From positions 372,001 to 436,000 of the forward strand of contig NZ_SJPR01000004.1 in NCBI RefSeq assembly GCF_007859955.1: 64,000 nucleotides of DNA. The letters are read 5' to 3'. Positions 63,711-64,000 of the stretch are shown in pieces; positions within the stretch are counted from its first letter, which is position 1; each line of letters starts with the position of its first letter. This stretch comes from Botrimarina colliarenosi. GTDB lineage: Bacteria > Planctomycetota > Planctomycetia > Pirellulales > Lacipirellulaceae. Both the position numbers and the translations under genes were made by a program. The notes beneath the pieces are model-generated. The model saw only the letters and a list, made by a program, of their open reading frames with translations. It had not been told where the DNA came from and searched no databases.

Positions 63711-63921
63711 CTGGGCGGTCTCGCCTTGGCTTCGCCAAGATCTCGCCTCGCCTTGGGCGAGCTTCCGCTCGCGGGCGGAATTCTAGCCGAAGCGACGTCT
63801 CGGTGTTAGCCGAGCGGAGCCGGAACCAAACGCTGCCTGGGCGGTCTCGACTTGGCTTCGCCAAGATCTCGCCTCGCCTTGGGCGAGTTCCCGCTCGCGG
63901 GCGGGATTCTAGCCGAAGCGA
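63711..63921. repeat. Tandem direct repeat with internal palindromes (family E)
   Basis: Two copies, offset by 126 bases, of an approximately 85-bp unit starting CTGGGCGGTCTCG at 63711 and 63837. Each contains the palindrome CTTGGC-TTC-GCCAAG and a second imperfect one (CGCCTTGGGCGAG), and ends ATTCTAGCCGAAGCGA. Non-coding, between tRNA-Ser and the 3' end of the last gene. Confidence 0.85.
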
Positions 63922-63946
63922 AGCGTCGGTGTCAGCCGCCAGCGAA

Positions 63947-64000
63947 TCAGTCCATCACCCGGGCGCCTTGGATCAAGGCGATGAACTCTTCGTTGGTCTT
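63947..64000 (-). CDS. rho: C-terminal end of a gene, probably transcription termination factor Rho (partial)
   Basis: Only the last 17 codons and the TGA stop lie in the window: KTNEEFIALIQGARVMD. The KTNEEF pattern followed by a short tail is how many bacterial Rho proteins end (KTKTNxEFL...). The match is short, so this is a tentative call that depends on the sequence beyond the window. Confidence 0.55.
   Translation of the reverse strand, partial: KTNEEFIALIQGARVMD

Overview
The window looks like chromosome from a planctomycete, most likely order Pirellulales. The reasons are the high GC content, a PEP-CTERM protein, a MoxR/DUF58/BatA/DUF4175-type gene train, PQQ-propeller proteins opening on a WPQWRG-like motif, a giant surface protein with a LEPR-XLL-like N-terminal motif and dockerin-like repeats, and a 1900-residue Ser/Thr kinase with WD-type repeats. 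The family assignments are recognition from the translated sequence; no database search was run.

Layout. (1) 1-1150: a lone PEP-CTERM secreted protein on the + strand. (2) 1130-22961: one long minus-strand train of 13 genes. In transcription order they are a giant PQQ-type propeller, a squalene-cyclase-like repeat protein, MoxR ATPase, DUF58, a BatA-like vWA protein, a vWA membrane protein, a DUF4175-like protein, two coiled-coil secreted proteins, an NPCBM-like secreted protein, and three consecutive HtrA-like proteins. Only the first HtrA keeps a catalytic triad. Many junctions are 4-bp ATGA overlaps. (3) 23264-35194: ordinary chromosomal genes: HU, trmL, murB, an ftsQ-like gene, an isochorismatase-like hydrolase, a small Cys-containing protein, hslV-hslU, a membrane protein, tsaE, thiL, a canonical htrA, a lipoprotein and a PQQ-propeller protein. 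Several REP-like palindrome pairs lie between them.

(4) 35422-44774: a genomic island at the 3' half of a tRNA-Lys(UUU) gene. It carries a tyrosine integrase, an excisionase-like gene, a Rep_trans-like replication initiator, an IS3-family insertion with a textbook -1 frameshift signal, an IS110 remnant, and a C-terminal-toxin/immunity-like pair of lower GC. The 44-bp tRNA 3' fragment occurs three times (35422, 36537 and the intact gene). The first two copies are each followed by the same 0.4-kb sequence, which suggests two related elements integrated in tandem, the outer one decayed to about 1.1 kb.

(5) 44898-63316: a minus-strand cluster of a 2536-residue repetitive surface protein, a GAF-like/HlyD fusion, a soluble HlyD adaptor, an M50 metalloprotease-HlyD fusion with a PqqD-like N-terminus, and the giant Ser/Thr kinase. 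I read this as a candidate export or surface-assembly system with an attached kinase sensor. (6) 63568-64000: tRNA-Ser(GGA) with its terminator, a tandem 0.13-kb repeat, and the last codons of a gene that ends like transcription terminator Rho.

The best candidates for something undescribed are the PqqD-M50-HlyD cluster beside the giant protein, the tandem tRNA-Lys integrative elements, the one-active, two-dead HtrA trio ending the MoxR train, and several REP-like families laid out as inverted pairs.
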